Shown here: positions 8,694 to 17,743 of the stretch, piece after piece
How positions within the stretch are numbered: the stretch's first letter is position 1
How the letters are laid out: every line of letters begins with the position of its first letter
Assembly: GCA_002687935.1 (NCBI GenBank)
Contig: NZBN01000010.1
Location: 1 to 55,615 of the forward strand
Reading direction: 5' to 3'
Length of the DNA: 55,615 bases
Source: Methanobacteriota archaeon
GTDB lineage: Archaea > Undinarchaeota > Undinarchaeia > Undinarchaeales > Undinarchaeaceae
The notes under the pieces: generated by a model
What the model was told of the DNA's origin: nothing
Database searches by the model: none
Seen by the model: the letters and a program-made list of their open reading frames with translations, nothing else
Made by a program: the position numbers and the translations under genes

Positions 8694-9383
8694 ATGCCAT
8701 CTGATGAGACTGCGATAGTGCTAGATTACTTACCAGAAGGAAGAATGGAGTCAAATATCCCTGGCTACAGAAGAGAAAAAAATGTGGCTCAGATAGTTGG
8801 TGACAGATTTTTTAGTCTTCTCGAGATAGTTCTAAGGGAAGGTCATTCAACAAGTGCAAGCAAGGTACTCTATATTGGAAAAGGTGTCAGAGAAGATGTT
8901 CATCACATAGTTAAGCGCCTGAATTATGATGAGCTTACTTCAACAGGAAAGGTTGAACTGGAATTTACTCTTGACAAACTTATAAGTGAGCAGGAAGAGC
9001 GATTTATAAAATTTTTCAATGAATGCGGTCCATTGACAACCAGACTTCACAGGCTTGAGCTTCTCCCTGGTGTCGGAAAGAAGCACATGATGGAGCTTGT
9101 CAGAATTCGAAATATAAAACTCTTCGAAAGTTTTGCGGATTTGGCAGAGCGAGTCAAACTACTTCCAGATCCAAAGAAAATTCTCATAAAGAGAATAATC
9201 TGGGAACTCAGAGGAGAAGACGACAGAGGAAAACAAATCAAATACAAGCTTCTTGTTGGAGTTCCTCTCTTCGCTGACGACGTGCCGACACAAGAAGCTC
9301 CTTCTGAAGCAGCTCTTGCAGAAGCCTCCTCAGAAGAGGTAGTCACTGAAACAAAATCGGAGCCTGAAGCTTCGAAGGAATAA
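8694..9383 (+). CDS. DUF655 family protein (putative nucleic-acid binding)
   Basis: VLDYLPEGR...LLPGVGKKHMMELVRIR HhH-like; conserved order rpl21e-rpoF-DUF655-rsmA. Confidence 0.88.
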   Translation: MPSDETAIVLDYLPEGRMESNIPGYRREKNVAQIVGDRFFSLLEIVLREGHSTSASKVLYIGKGVREDVHHIVKRLNYDELTSTGKVELEFTLDKLISEQEERFIKFFNECGPLTTRLHRLELLPGVGKKHMMELVRIRNIKLFESFADLAERVKLLPDPKKILIKRIIWELRGEDDRGKQIKYKLLVGVPLFADDVPTQEAPSEAALAEASSEEVVTETKSEPEASKE

Positions 9384-10162
9384 TGCTTCTCCAAGAACTT
9401 AAGAAAATTCTAAAAGAGAATAATTTTTTTCTGTCTAAGTCACTGGACCAACATTTTCTCTATGCCGATTCAATACTAAAGCGTGAAGTTGAATATGCAG
9501 AAATAAATACTGAAGATAAACTTCTTGAGATAGGTCCTGGTATTGGAACTCTTACAGAGAAAATACTTGAAAAAACAAATAATCTGACAGTTATAGAAAT
9601 TGATTCAAAATTTGAACCCCTTCTTCAGAAAAATGTGGGGGAAGTCATAATTGGTGACGCTCTTAAAGTTGAATGGCCGGAATGTAACAAGATAATTTCA
9701 AATGTTCCCTATTCTATCTCAAGTCCTCTAGTTTTCAAGATACTTGAACAGCCAATAGAGCTTGCAGTTCTCTGTCTTCAGAAAGAATTTGCAAATAGAA
9801 TGGTGGCTGAACCCGGAACAAAAAATTATTCAAGACTTTCAGTTAATTGCGCAGTAAGGGCAGACATAGAGTTTTTGGAAACAATTTCCAAAGGAAAGTT
9901 CTTTCCAATTCCTCTAGTTGATTCAGCACTCGTAAGACTTCGTCCGAAAAATATACACCTTCCTGAGAAGTTTGATGATATAACAAGGGCAATTTTCCAA
10001 CACAAAAACAAGAAACTTAGAAATGCTTTGATGGACTCTTACCATGAAATCGGAACAAAGGAAGAAGTTGCCAGTTTTGTAGAATCTCTTGGTGAAATAG
10101 TTCAGACCAAGGTTTTCAAACTCACTCCGGAGGATATTATAAATATCTCCAGTCAATATTGA
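9383..10162 (+). CDS. rsmA: 16S rRNA dimethyladenosine transferase (RsmA/KsgA/Dim1)
   Basis: LDQHFLYADSIL...LEIGPGIGTLTEKI...SNVPYSISSPLVFKI. Confidence 0.95.
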   Translation: MLLQELKKILKENNFFLSKSLDQHFLYADSILKREVEYAEINTEDKLLEIGPGIGTLTEKILEKTNNLTVIEIDSKFEPLLQKNVGEVIIGDALKVEWPECNKIISNVPYSISSPLVFKILEQPIELAVLCLQKEFANRMVAEPGTKNYSRLSVNCAVRADIEFLETISKGKFFPIPLVDSALVRLRPKNIHLPEKFDDITRAIFQHKNKKLRNALMDSYHEIGTKEEVASFVESLGEIVQTKVFKLTPEDIINISSQY

Positions 10163-10166
10163 GATT

Positions 10167-10853
10167 ATGGCTGAGCTTATGTTCAAGGCTGAGGATGTCT
10201 GGAAGACCTATATTATGGGTGAGACAAAGACTCATGCTCTTGCCGGAGCATCTCTTGATGTAAAGAAAGGAGAATATGTTTCTATTATTGGACAAAGCGG
10301 TTCTGGGAAAAGCACTATTATGCATATGATTGGTTGTTTAGATTCTCCTACAAGTGGCAAGGTTTTTGTAGAGGGAAGAGATGTCTCAAAACTTTCATCG
10401 AATGAGCTGGCACGAATAAGAAGAGTCCAACTTGGCTTTGTTTTCCAATCTTACAATCTTGTGTCCGGTCTGACAGCTCTTGAAAATGTCTCTCTTCCTC
10501 AACGTTTTGCGGGAGCTACAAAGGAGGAGGCAGAAAAGGAAGCAACAAAGAATCTCAAAGCAGTAGGTCTTGACGACAGAATGCTTCACAAGCCAACAGA
10601 GCTTTCCGGTGGTCAGCAGCAGCGTGTTGCAATCGCAAGAGCGCTTGTCAATGATCCCGATGCTATACTGGCTGATGAGCCAACAGGAAATTTGGATTCA
10701 AAGACAAGTAGGGAGATAGTTGATCTCCTTAATCATTTGAATTCAAAGAAGAAAAAAACTCTTGTTACAATAACTCATGACAGGAAGATAGCAGAAGACG
10801 CAGACAGAAAGATATATATTAAAGATGGGAAAATCCATAGTAAAGGGAAATGA
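10167..10853 (+). CDS. ABC transporter ATP-binding protein (MacB/LolD type)
   Basis: GQSGSGKST Walker A, LSGGQQQRVAIARAL, ILADEPTGNLDS. Confidence 0.95.
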   Translation: MAELMFKAEDVWKTYIMGETKTHALAGASLDVKKGEYVSIIGQSGSGKSTIMHMIGCLDSPTSGKVFVEGRDVSKLSSNELARIRRVQLGFVFQSYNLVSGLTALENVSLPQRFAGATKEEAEKEATKNLKAVGLDDRMLHKPTELSGGQQQRVAIARALVNDPDAILADEPTGNLDSKTSREIVDLLNHLNSKKKKTLVTITHDRKIAEDADRKIYIKDGKIHSKGK

Positions 10854-11995
10854 AAAAACTATTATCTATTCTAATATTTGTGATTGCGATATCGCAGTCA
10901 GCCTATGCAGTCGAGGAACCACTTACTGCAAGCTTCCTAATTTCTGAGGAAAATATACAACCTGGTGAAACATTTGAATTTCGAATGATTCTGGAAAACA
11001 CAGGAACAAATGGAATCACAAATATACAATATGAAGTGGTTGGAGGTCCTGACCTTTCAGGTTTCCCTTCTGGTGTTACACTTTTAGGCGGAGTAGCTAC
11101 TGGAAGCTCAGTTTCCCACAATATTCCGGTAGCAGTTTCAGGTGATGCAAGTTCCGGGAAGCACACCCTATCTTTCCTGATAAAATACCAGCTAAATTCT
11201 CTTGATCAAACTCTTGTAGTAAGTTTCGACTTTGATGTTGGAAGCAATGTTCTTTTCAGAATTTCTGATGTCACTTACGAAGGCGGTCTCCTTGAGCCAG
11301 GTCAGACTTCGAAAACATACGTGACTCTTTCAAATGTTGGTGGTGATAGTGCAAAAGATATATTGGCAACATTCAGCTCTTCAAACACAGAGGTAAAATC
11401 AGTACTCGAGGGAGGAACAGACTTTATTTCATCAATTTCTTCTTTCCAGTCCGGTGTTCTTGAGTTCATTCTTGAGGTTGAGAGTGGAACTGAAGCCAAA
11501 GTTTATGATTCAGAGATAGAGTTGACATACAAGGACTCAAAAGGCAATGAGTATACAGAAAAACTTTCCTTGGGACTTCCTGTCAAAGGAGTTCCAAATC
11601 TTGAAGTTTTGAATACAGAGTTGGATAATGAGGATTTTAAAGTGGAGATTGAAAATCTTGGAACAGCAAAGGCAAAGGCGATATCTGTCAAACTCATTCA
11701 GAATGGGGATCTCATGGGTGTTAAGATAGACAACGAGCTCAAGCCTGACAAACTTTCAACACTTCGATTCAAAAATTTCAGAGGGGGAACAGGACAACTG
11801 GAACTTCACTATCTTGACGATGAAAACCAAGAGTATGATGAAACAGTTTATGTTGAAGTTCCTGGAAGGGGTACTCCCCTTAACACATTAACTGTTCTTC
11901 TATTGTTACTAGTTGCTGCTGAAACTGTTTATATTTATCGCAAAAAGAAGGGTAAATCCCGCCTTCCTTTTACGTCTTCCAAGAAAAAAGCATAG
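10850..11995 (+). CDS. Secreted/membrane-anchored CARDB-like protein
   Basis: Signal peptide, repeated beta-sandwich ENTGTNGITN/SNVGGDSAKDI/ENLGTAKAKAI segments, C-terminal TM plus basic tail; ATGA coupled to the ABC ATPase. Confidence 0.75.
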   Translation: MKKLLSILIFVIAISQSAYAVEEPLTASFLISEENIQPGETFEFRMILENTGTNGITNIQYEVVGGPDLSGFPSGVTLLGGVATGSSVSHNIPVAVSGDASSGKHTLSFLIKYQLNSLDQTLVVSFDFDVGSNVLFRISDVTYEGGLLEPGQTSKTYVTLSNVGGDSAKDILATFSSSNTEVKSVLEGGTDFISSISSFQSGVLEFILEVESGTEAKVYDSEIELTYKDSKGNEYTEKLSLGLPVKGVPNLEVLNTELDNEDFKVEIENLGTAKAKAISVKLIQNGDLMGVKIDNELKPDKLSTLRFKNFRGGTGQLELHYLDDENQEYDETVYVEVPGRGTPLNTLTVLLLLLVAAETVYIYRKKKGKSRLPFTSSKKKA

Positions 11996-12005
11996 GGGAA
12001 TTTAA

Positions 12006-13106
12006 ATGATAGACCTGGCGCTGAAGGATCTTCGAAGTCACAGGATGCGTACCTTTCTCACAATTTTGGGAATAGTTATTGGCATTACAACTATAGTTTC
12101 TCTCGGTTCAATTTCTTCAGGTATTAACAGTCTTGTCGAAGGTCAGCTCAATATTGTTTCCGGAAAAATTGTGGTTACTCAACACGGAGCAGAGCCTGCG
12201 TCAGGACCTCCCTCAGGCAAAGTTAGTGAAGATATCATTGATGAAATAAGGCAAATTTCCGGCGTTGAAGAAGTCGCAGGTATGCGTTTTGAGCTATGGG
12301 GCAATTTTGTGATAAATGGTGTTGAAATTGATAAGCGCGAATCTATAGGTCTTGGTCAGGTTGAACTTGAAGAAGGTGATTGGGCTGACGTAGGTGCTTA
12401 CGAAGTTACTATGGGCTACCATACCAAGAAGCAGTATGACTTGAACCTCGGGGATTCGGTATCTGTTGAAGGTGAAGACCTTCGCGTTGTAGGACATCTT
12501 GAGGAAGTAGGTGGTTTCATGGATTTTGCTCTCATAACTTCCTGGACAACATTAAATGAAATTTTCGGAGAAGAGGATTATTTCACAATGGTTTTTGTGA
12601 AGCCCCAGGATTTGAGCATAAGTGAGGAAATTTCTGAAAAAATAAAAGAAGAGTTTCCAGAATTAAGTGTTGAAACTACTGAAAGTGCTTCTGAGAATGC
12701 AGAGGAGTCAATACAGCAAATTCGTCTAATAACACTTGGTATTGGCTTTGTGGCAACTCTTGTTGCAATGTTCGGTATAATAAATACAATGGTTATGTCT
12801 GTGAATGAGAAACGCCGTCAGATAGGGATAATGAAGGCAGTCGGAGCCACAAAAAGACAGATAATCATTCGCTTTTTTGAGGAAAGCATTATAATGGGTC
12901 TGGTTGGAAGTTTCGTAGGTCTATTTCTTGGATATCTTGGAACTTCAGCTCTCAATATCCAACTTGGTATGAAAATGGCCCGAGTTACTCCTAGTCTCGC
13001 ATTTTTCAGCGTAATGTTTGCAATGTCAATAACACTTATCGCAACAATATATCCTGCCATAAAGGCAATGAAGGTCGATCCAATCTCGGCAATAAGGGGG
13101 AATTAG
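12006..13106 (+). CDS. ABC transporter permease (MacB_PCD/FtsX family)
   Basis: LRSHRMRTFLTILGIVIGI N-term; NEKRRQIGIMKAVGAT; ends AMKVDPISAIRGN. Confidence 0.93.
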   Translation: MIDLALKDLRSHRMRTFLTILGIVIGITTIVSLGSISSGINSLVEGQLNIVSGKIVVTQHGAEPASGPPSGKVSEDIIDEIRQISGVEEVAGMRFELWGNFVINGVEIDKRESIGLGQVELEEGDWADVGAYEVTMGYHTKKQYDLNLGDSVSVEGEDLRVVGHLEEVGGFMDFALITSWTTLNEIFGEEDYFTMVFVKPQDLSISEEISEKIKEEFPELSVETTESASENAEESIQQIRLITLGIGFVATLVAMFGIINTMVMSVNEKRRQIGIMKAVGATKRQIIIRFFEESIIMGLVGSFVGLFLGYLGTSALNIQLGMKMARVTPSLAFFSVMFAMSITLIATIYPAIKAMKVDPISAIRGN

Positions 13107-13107
13107 T

Positions 13108-14208
13108 ATGCTCTGGGAAATGGTCCGTGCCCAATTGTCAAGACATAAGCTAAGAACTGCGCTTACTATACTTAGCATTTTTATCGGGATTTTCCTCTTG
13201 TCCAGCACGGTTTCCTTTTCAGAGGGACTAAGAGTTACTTTGGAAGAAAATATGGGTTTATTTTCTGGTGTCGTCGTCGTTATGGAAGAGGGTGCTTCAA
13301 TGACAGACCCTTTTACAAGTGAGATTGATGAGTTTCTAGTTGCTGAAATAGAGGCCATGGCTGATGTTGAAATGGCAAGGGCGTTTACAATGGAAATTTC
13401 TGATGCCGGAATGATTGCAGGGATGGATTCTGATGCCTTTGAGGTATATGGTTTTGATGTAGGTTTTAGTGACGGTGAAATGTTTGATGATAAATCTGAT
13501 CGTGAAGTTGTACTCGGCTCAACTTATTCTAAACACAATAACAAAGGCGTTGGTGACGAAATTACAATCTATAATAAAAAATATGAGGTTGTTGGAGTTC
13601 TCGAAACCATAGGGAGCGCCGGCGATGACAGCAGTATCTTTATATCACTCGAAGAGACTCAGAGGCTGAGCGGAAAAGAGGATATAGTAATGATGATTTC
13701 CGTAAAATCTTCAAATATAGATGATGCAGAAAATGTCGCAAACCAGATTATAGGTGAATTTGATGTCATGGCTCTGTCTGACAAAGAAATGATGCGACAG
13801 ATTCAGGATCTTATGGGGAGCCTTAACATTGCAATTTATGCTATCGGTATAATTTCTTCAATTGTTGCAGGAATTGTCATAATGAATGTTATGTTCATGT
13901 CAGTCAGTGAGAGAACAACTGAAATCGGGGCAATGAAGGCAATAGGGGCTACAAACAAACAAGTTCTCTCTGAAGTTATTACAGAGTCTGTTGTGATGAG
14001 CTTGGTCGGGGGTACTTTAGGAGTCTTCGTCAGTTTTGTTCTTGCAAAGAGTCTTAATATCTACCTAGATACGCGCTTGATGGAAGTAACTGGACGTCTT
14101 ATAATAATTTCAATTCTCTATTCTGGATTCCTTGGCGCTCTTGGAAGTTTCCTACCTGCCAGACAGGCTATGAACATAGACCCAATTGAAGCCTTGAGAT
14201 ATGAATAA
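13108..14208 (+). CDS. ABC transporter permease (MacB_PCD/FtsX family), paralogue of the preceding gene
   Basis: LSRHKLRTALTILSIFIGI; SERTTEIGAMKAIGAT; ends AMNIDPIEALRYE. Confidence 0.93.
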   Translation: MLWEMVRAQLSRHKLRTALTILSIFIGIFLLSSTVSFSEGLRVTLEENMGLFSGVVVVMEEGASMTDPFTSEIDEFLVAEIEAMADVEMARAFTMEISDAGMIAGMDSDAFEVYGFDVGFSDGEMFDDKSDREVVLGSTYSKHNNKGVGDEITIYNKKYEVVGVLETIGSAGDDSSIFISLEETQRLSGKEDIVMMISVKSSNIDDAENVANQIIGEFDVMALSDKEMMRQIQDLMGSLNIAIYAIGIISSIVAGIVIMNVMFMSVSERTTEIGAMKAIGATNKQVLSEVITESVVMSLVGGTLGVFVSFVLAKSLNIYLDTRLMEVTGRLIIISILYSGFLGALGSFLPARQAMNIDPIEALRYE

Positions 14209-14232
14209 ATAAGCTGACGACAAAACGCTTTT

Positions 14233-15432
14233 ATGAAACTACCTCCTGTCAGCATATGCCCTTTCTGCAAAGGCAAGCACGAGCTTCCAATACCAAAGCA
14301 CTGCAAGGTCTTTCTCCAGCGCGGGACAGACAGGAAATTAAATCAGAAATTCTCCAAGGATTTTTCAGGTCCGAGTACTTCAGTTTTCGTCGGTCGTTAT
14401 GGATATCCAAATGTAAATATAGGTCCTTCGGGAGTTCTTGACCACGAACTTGCGGGCTCTATTGATAATCCCTCAGAGTGGATTACAATGGACTATACAA
14501 ATGTAATTGAAATGCGAAGCTTTCTTTTGCGTTCGAAGACCTCTCAAGGAATTTACTCAAAAGAAAGAGTAGTTCAGGACTCTCAGCTTCTTTCAATGGC
14601 TTCAAAACCAACAGAAGTGGAGATGAACTTCAGAAAGAAGCCAAACTTTAACTTAAGTTTTTCAAATGTGATACAGCCGATGGGACCCACAGCAGAGCTG
14701 GAAAAACTGTCTTTGACGGAAAACCCGAAAATAGCAAGAAAAGTCGATTATATTGTTTCGGATGAGCTTAAGGCCTCGGATCAGGCAGGCAATCTCTATG
14801 AAGAGGGACTCGACATCTACAAAATAACTTCAATTTTATCTTCAGGAACTCTCGGTCTTAAACAGAAGCTGGTTCCTACGCGCTGGAGTATAACTGCAAC
14901 AGATGATATAGTAGCAAAAAATCTTCTTCCGGAAGTTCGTTGTTTTAAGAGCTTGGACACGTTCAAGGTTTTCGAGGCAGAGCATTTTGATAACCATTTC
15001 GTTATAGTCCTTGCCCCTGGAAAGTGGGAGTTCGAAAACTTTGAAGCATGGGCTCCCGGAAGCAACTGGGAAGCTTATACTGACTCTCTGGTTATTGAAG
15101 AATACGAGCCTCACGAGGGACGAACAAAATACGCAGAAAAACAGGCCGGTGGCTATTATGCTGCGCGCCTTCCTGCTGTTGAATATCTCCACTCAATCAG
15201 AAAACAGGCTCGCGTCCTTTCATTCCGTGAAATAAGTGAGGGCTATTCCGTGCCTCTTGGAGTCTGGGTAGTTCGGGAAACAGTCAGACAGGCATTTAAG
15301 AAAAAGCCGCTTGAGTTCAGCACTATGGAGGAAGTATTGAAATATGCGGAAAGCAGACTTAAAGTTCCAATGCAGGTTTACAAAAAGAAGAGCGCTCTTC
15401 TCCAGCAAAGGAGGCTGGTGGATTTTAGTTAA
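14233..15432 (+). CDS. nreA: Nre family DNA repair protein (NreA-like) with C-terminal PIP-box-like motif
   Basis: CPFCKGKHELP zinc motif; VFVGRYGYPNVNIGP; C-terminus QRRLVDFS. Confidence 0.88.
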   Translation: MKLPPVSICPFCKGKHELPIPKHCKVFLQRGTDRKLNQKFSKDFSGPSTSVFVGRYGYPNVNIGPSGVLDHELAGSIDNPSEWITMDYTNVIEMRSFLLRSKTSQGIYSKERVVQDSQLLSMASKPTEVEMNFRKKPNFNLSFSNVIQPMGPTAELEKLSLTENPKIARKVDYIVSDELKASDQAGNLYEEGLDIYKITSILSSGTLGLKQKLVPTRWSITATDDIVAKNLLPEVRCFKSLDTFKVFEAEHFDNHFVIVLAPGKWEFENFEAWAPGSNWEAYTDSLVIEEYEPHEGRTKYAEKQAGGYYAARLPAVEYLHSIRKQARVLSFREISEGYSVPLGVWVVRETVRQAFKKKPLEFSTMEEVLKYAESRLKVPMQVYKKKSALLQQRRLVDFS

Positions 15433-15462
15433 GTTTTTAAGACAATAGTCATTAATGAACTT

Positions 15463-16140
15463 ATGAGCTGGCTAGACGATTTGATGGGCACCGGTGATGA
15501 GGGGCAATATCCTTCCCACAGACTGGCGGGAGCCCTCGGAATTCTTTTGCTAATTATTTATGCTTCATTAGGACTTTCCTATGCGCCTTTTACTGCTCTC
15601 TGGGGAAGACTTTTAGATTTGCTTACTGCGGTCAAGGGAAATTATGTTATGATGCTTTCTCTTGCCCCTCTCTACATTAATTGGATTTCTTCTGATTATT
15701 TCCAGGAGAGAAGGGGGGCAACACTTGGAAATGCTGCCTCAAACGGCTTCACAGGACTCTGGGTCGCCTTCGACTGGGGACGCGCTGCCTATGTCGGATA
15801 CGCTGTTACACAATCCGCTGCATACTTTACTGCAAAAATTTTCCTTGCTTTCATCATGGCGGTATATGGCGGTCTAATAATCTTTGAGGCGGCCAGTGGA
15901 AAAAGAATAGCCCGAATAATAGGCCGTGTCAGGGAAATATCATTTTTTGCAATTATTCTTACTCCGGTTGCATACGGTGTATATCCCTTCGATAAACTAA
16001 CTCTTCTGACACTGATTGTGTTCTATCCTCTATTCTACGGGCTTATAGAATTCCTTAATTTCTTCGTTCTTCCTGTTCCGAAAACTGAAGCACCCAGAGA
16101 AGACGAAAGAGAAGAAGATGAAGAAAGTGAAGAGGAGTAA
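15463..16140 (+). CDS. Multi-pass membrane protein of unknown function with acidic tail
   Basis: Several hydrophobic helices; C-terminus EAPREDEREEDEESEEE. Confidence 0.65.
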   Translation: MSWLDDLMGTGDEGQYPSHRLAGALGILLLIIYASLGLSYAPFTALWGRLLDLLTAVKGNYVMMLSLAPLYINWISSDYFQERRGATLGNAASNGFTGLWVAFDWGRAAYVGYAVTQSAAYFTAKIFLAFIMAVYGGLIIFEAASGKRIARIIGRVREISFFAIILTPVAYGVYPFDKLTLLTLIVFYPLFYGLIEFLNFFVLPVPKTEAPREDEREEDEESEEE

Positions 16141-16231
16141 ATAGCGATTTATAGAGGCTTGCACATACAAATTATAGTCCCATTTTTCTGCCAGGAATAT
16201 TATTATATATCACTTCATCCTATAGAATAAT

Positions 16232-16867
16232 ATGGCTAAAGAAAAAACTACCACTACAGAGAAAGACGAAGTTCTGACTATAGAAGGTAAGCGCAGAGAT
16301 ATTCTTGGAAAAAACAACATAGGCACTCTAATTATTACAGGTGACGCAGGAGAGTTTGTAGGCAGTGGAAACAAAGGCACAATCACAGTTATAGGCAAGG
16401 CAGGAAATGGTGTGGGCGATACAAACAAAGGCACAATCACAATTATAGGCAAGGCAGGAAATGGTGTGGGCGCTACAAACAAAGGCACAATCACAATTAT
16501 AGGCAAGGCAGGAAATGGTGTGGGCGCTACAAACAAAGGCACAATCACAGTTACAGGTGACGCAGGAAAGGATGTGGGCGATGGAAACGAAGGCACAATC
16601 ACAATTAACGGCAACGCAGGAAAGGATGTAGGCAATGGAAACGAAGGCACTCTAATTATTACAGGTGACGCAGGAGCTCATGCGGGCGAGAGCAACGAAG
16701 GCACAATCACAGTTAACGGCAACGCAGGAAAACGTGTTGGACATGATAACTACGGCACAATCACAGTTACAGGCACAATAGAAGAACTCCACAAATACGC
16801 TTCCGGCACAATCATAGCAGGAGATGTAACAGAAGACCACGGCATTCCTTGGACTAAAATAACTTAG
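16232..16867 (+). CDS. Stand-alone GXGXG-type beta-helix repeat protein, copy 1 (8 x 18-aa repeats)
   Basis: Repeats of GTITxxGxAGxxVGxxNK; GxxGxxxG pattern as in GltS/FwdC GXGXG domains; cap GTIIAGDVTEDHGIPWTKIT. Confidence 0.8.
   Translation: MAKEKTTTTEKDEVLTIEGKRRDILGKNNIGTLIITGDAGEFVGSGNKGTITVIGKAGNGVGDTNKGTITIIGKAGNGVGATNKGTITIIGKAGNGVGATNKGTITVTGDAGKDVGDGNEGTITINGNAGKDVGNGNEGTLIITGDAGAHAGESNEGTITVNGNAGKRVGHDNYGTITVTGTIEELHKYASGTIIAGDVTEDHGIPWTKIT
16320..16750 (+). repeat. 54-bp tandem repeat array (copy 1)
   Basis: Near-exact 54-nt units, e.g. ggcacaatcacaattataggcaaggcaggaaatggtgtgggcgctacaaacaaa repeated consecutively. Confidence 0.9.
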
Positions 16868-16909
16868 CCGAGAAATATTATTATATAACAATTCATCTTA
16901 TAGAATAAT

Positions 16910-17707
16910 ATGGCTGAAGAAAAAAATACCACTACCAAGAAAAAAGAAGTTCTTATTATTGAAGGTAAGGGCAGACGCAATCTTGGAAAAAACAACATAG
17001 GCACTCTAATTATTACAGGTGACGCAGGATATGTTGTGGGCGATACAAACAAAGGCACAATCACAATTATAGGCAACGCAGGAAATGGTGTGGGCGATAC
17101 AAACAAAGGCACAATCACAGTTACAGGCAACGTAGACAAAACTGTGGGCTTTAAAAACAAAGGCATAATCACAGTTACAGGCAACGCAGGAGATTATGTG
17201 GGCATTAGAAACAAAGGCACAATCACAGTTAACGGCAACGCAGGAGATAAGCCTGGGGAAGATAATAAAAGCACAATCATAGTCAAAGGCAACGCAGGAA
17301 ATGGTGTGGGCTTTAAAAACAAAGGCACAATCATAGTCTTTGGCAACACAGGAGATAAGGTGGGCGAGAGCAACGAAGGCACAATCACAATTATAGGCAA
17401 GGCAGGAGATAGTGTGGGCTTTAAAAACAAAGGCATAATCACAGTTAACGGCAAGGCAGGAGAGTTTGTAGGCAATGGAAACAAAGGCACAATCACAGTT
17501 ACAGGTGACGCAGGAGATTATGTGGGCGATGGAAACAAAGGCACAATCACAGTTAACGGCAAGGCAGGAGATTATGTGGGCTGGGGAAACGAAGGCACAA
17601 TCACAGTTACAGGCACAATAAAATCACTTGATAGAAAGGCTTCCGGCACAATCATAGCAGGAGATGTAACGGAAGACCACGGCATTCCTTGGACTAAAAT
17701 AACTTAG
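16910..17707 (+). CDS. Stand-alone GXGXG-type beta-helix repeat protein, copy 2 (11 x 18-aa repeats)
   Basis: Same N- and C-terminal caps as copy 1; 265 aa versus 211 aa = exactly three extra repeats. Confidence 0.8.
   Translation: MAEEKNTTTKKKEVLIIEGKGRRNLGKNNIGTLIITGDAGYVVGDTNKGTITIIGNAGNGVGDTNKGTITVTGNVDKTVGFKNKGIITVTGNAGDYVGIRNKGTITVNGNAGDKPGEDNKSTIIVKGNAGNGVGFKNKGTIIVFGNTGDKVGESNEGTITIIGKAGDSVGFKNKGIITVNGKAGEFVGNGNKGTITVTGDAGDYVGDGNKGTITVNGKAGDYVGWGNEGTITVTGTIKSLDRKASGTIIAGDVTEDHGIPWTKIT
16998..17592 (+). repeat. 54-bp tandem repeat array (copy 2)
   Basis: 11 units encoding 18-aa repeats. Confidence 0.9.
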
Positions 17708-17743
17708 CCGAGAATTATTCACCAGATCTGAAAGGAGTCCAAT

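Noticed and set aside
16210-17496. Long minus-strand ORFs (16210-16650, 16864-17184, 17194-17496) opposite the repeat genes
   Set aside because: Artefact of a 54-nt period (multiple of 3) keeping the antisense frame open; sequence is simple P/L/V-rich repetition.
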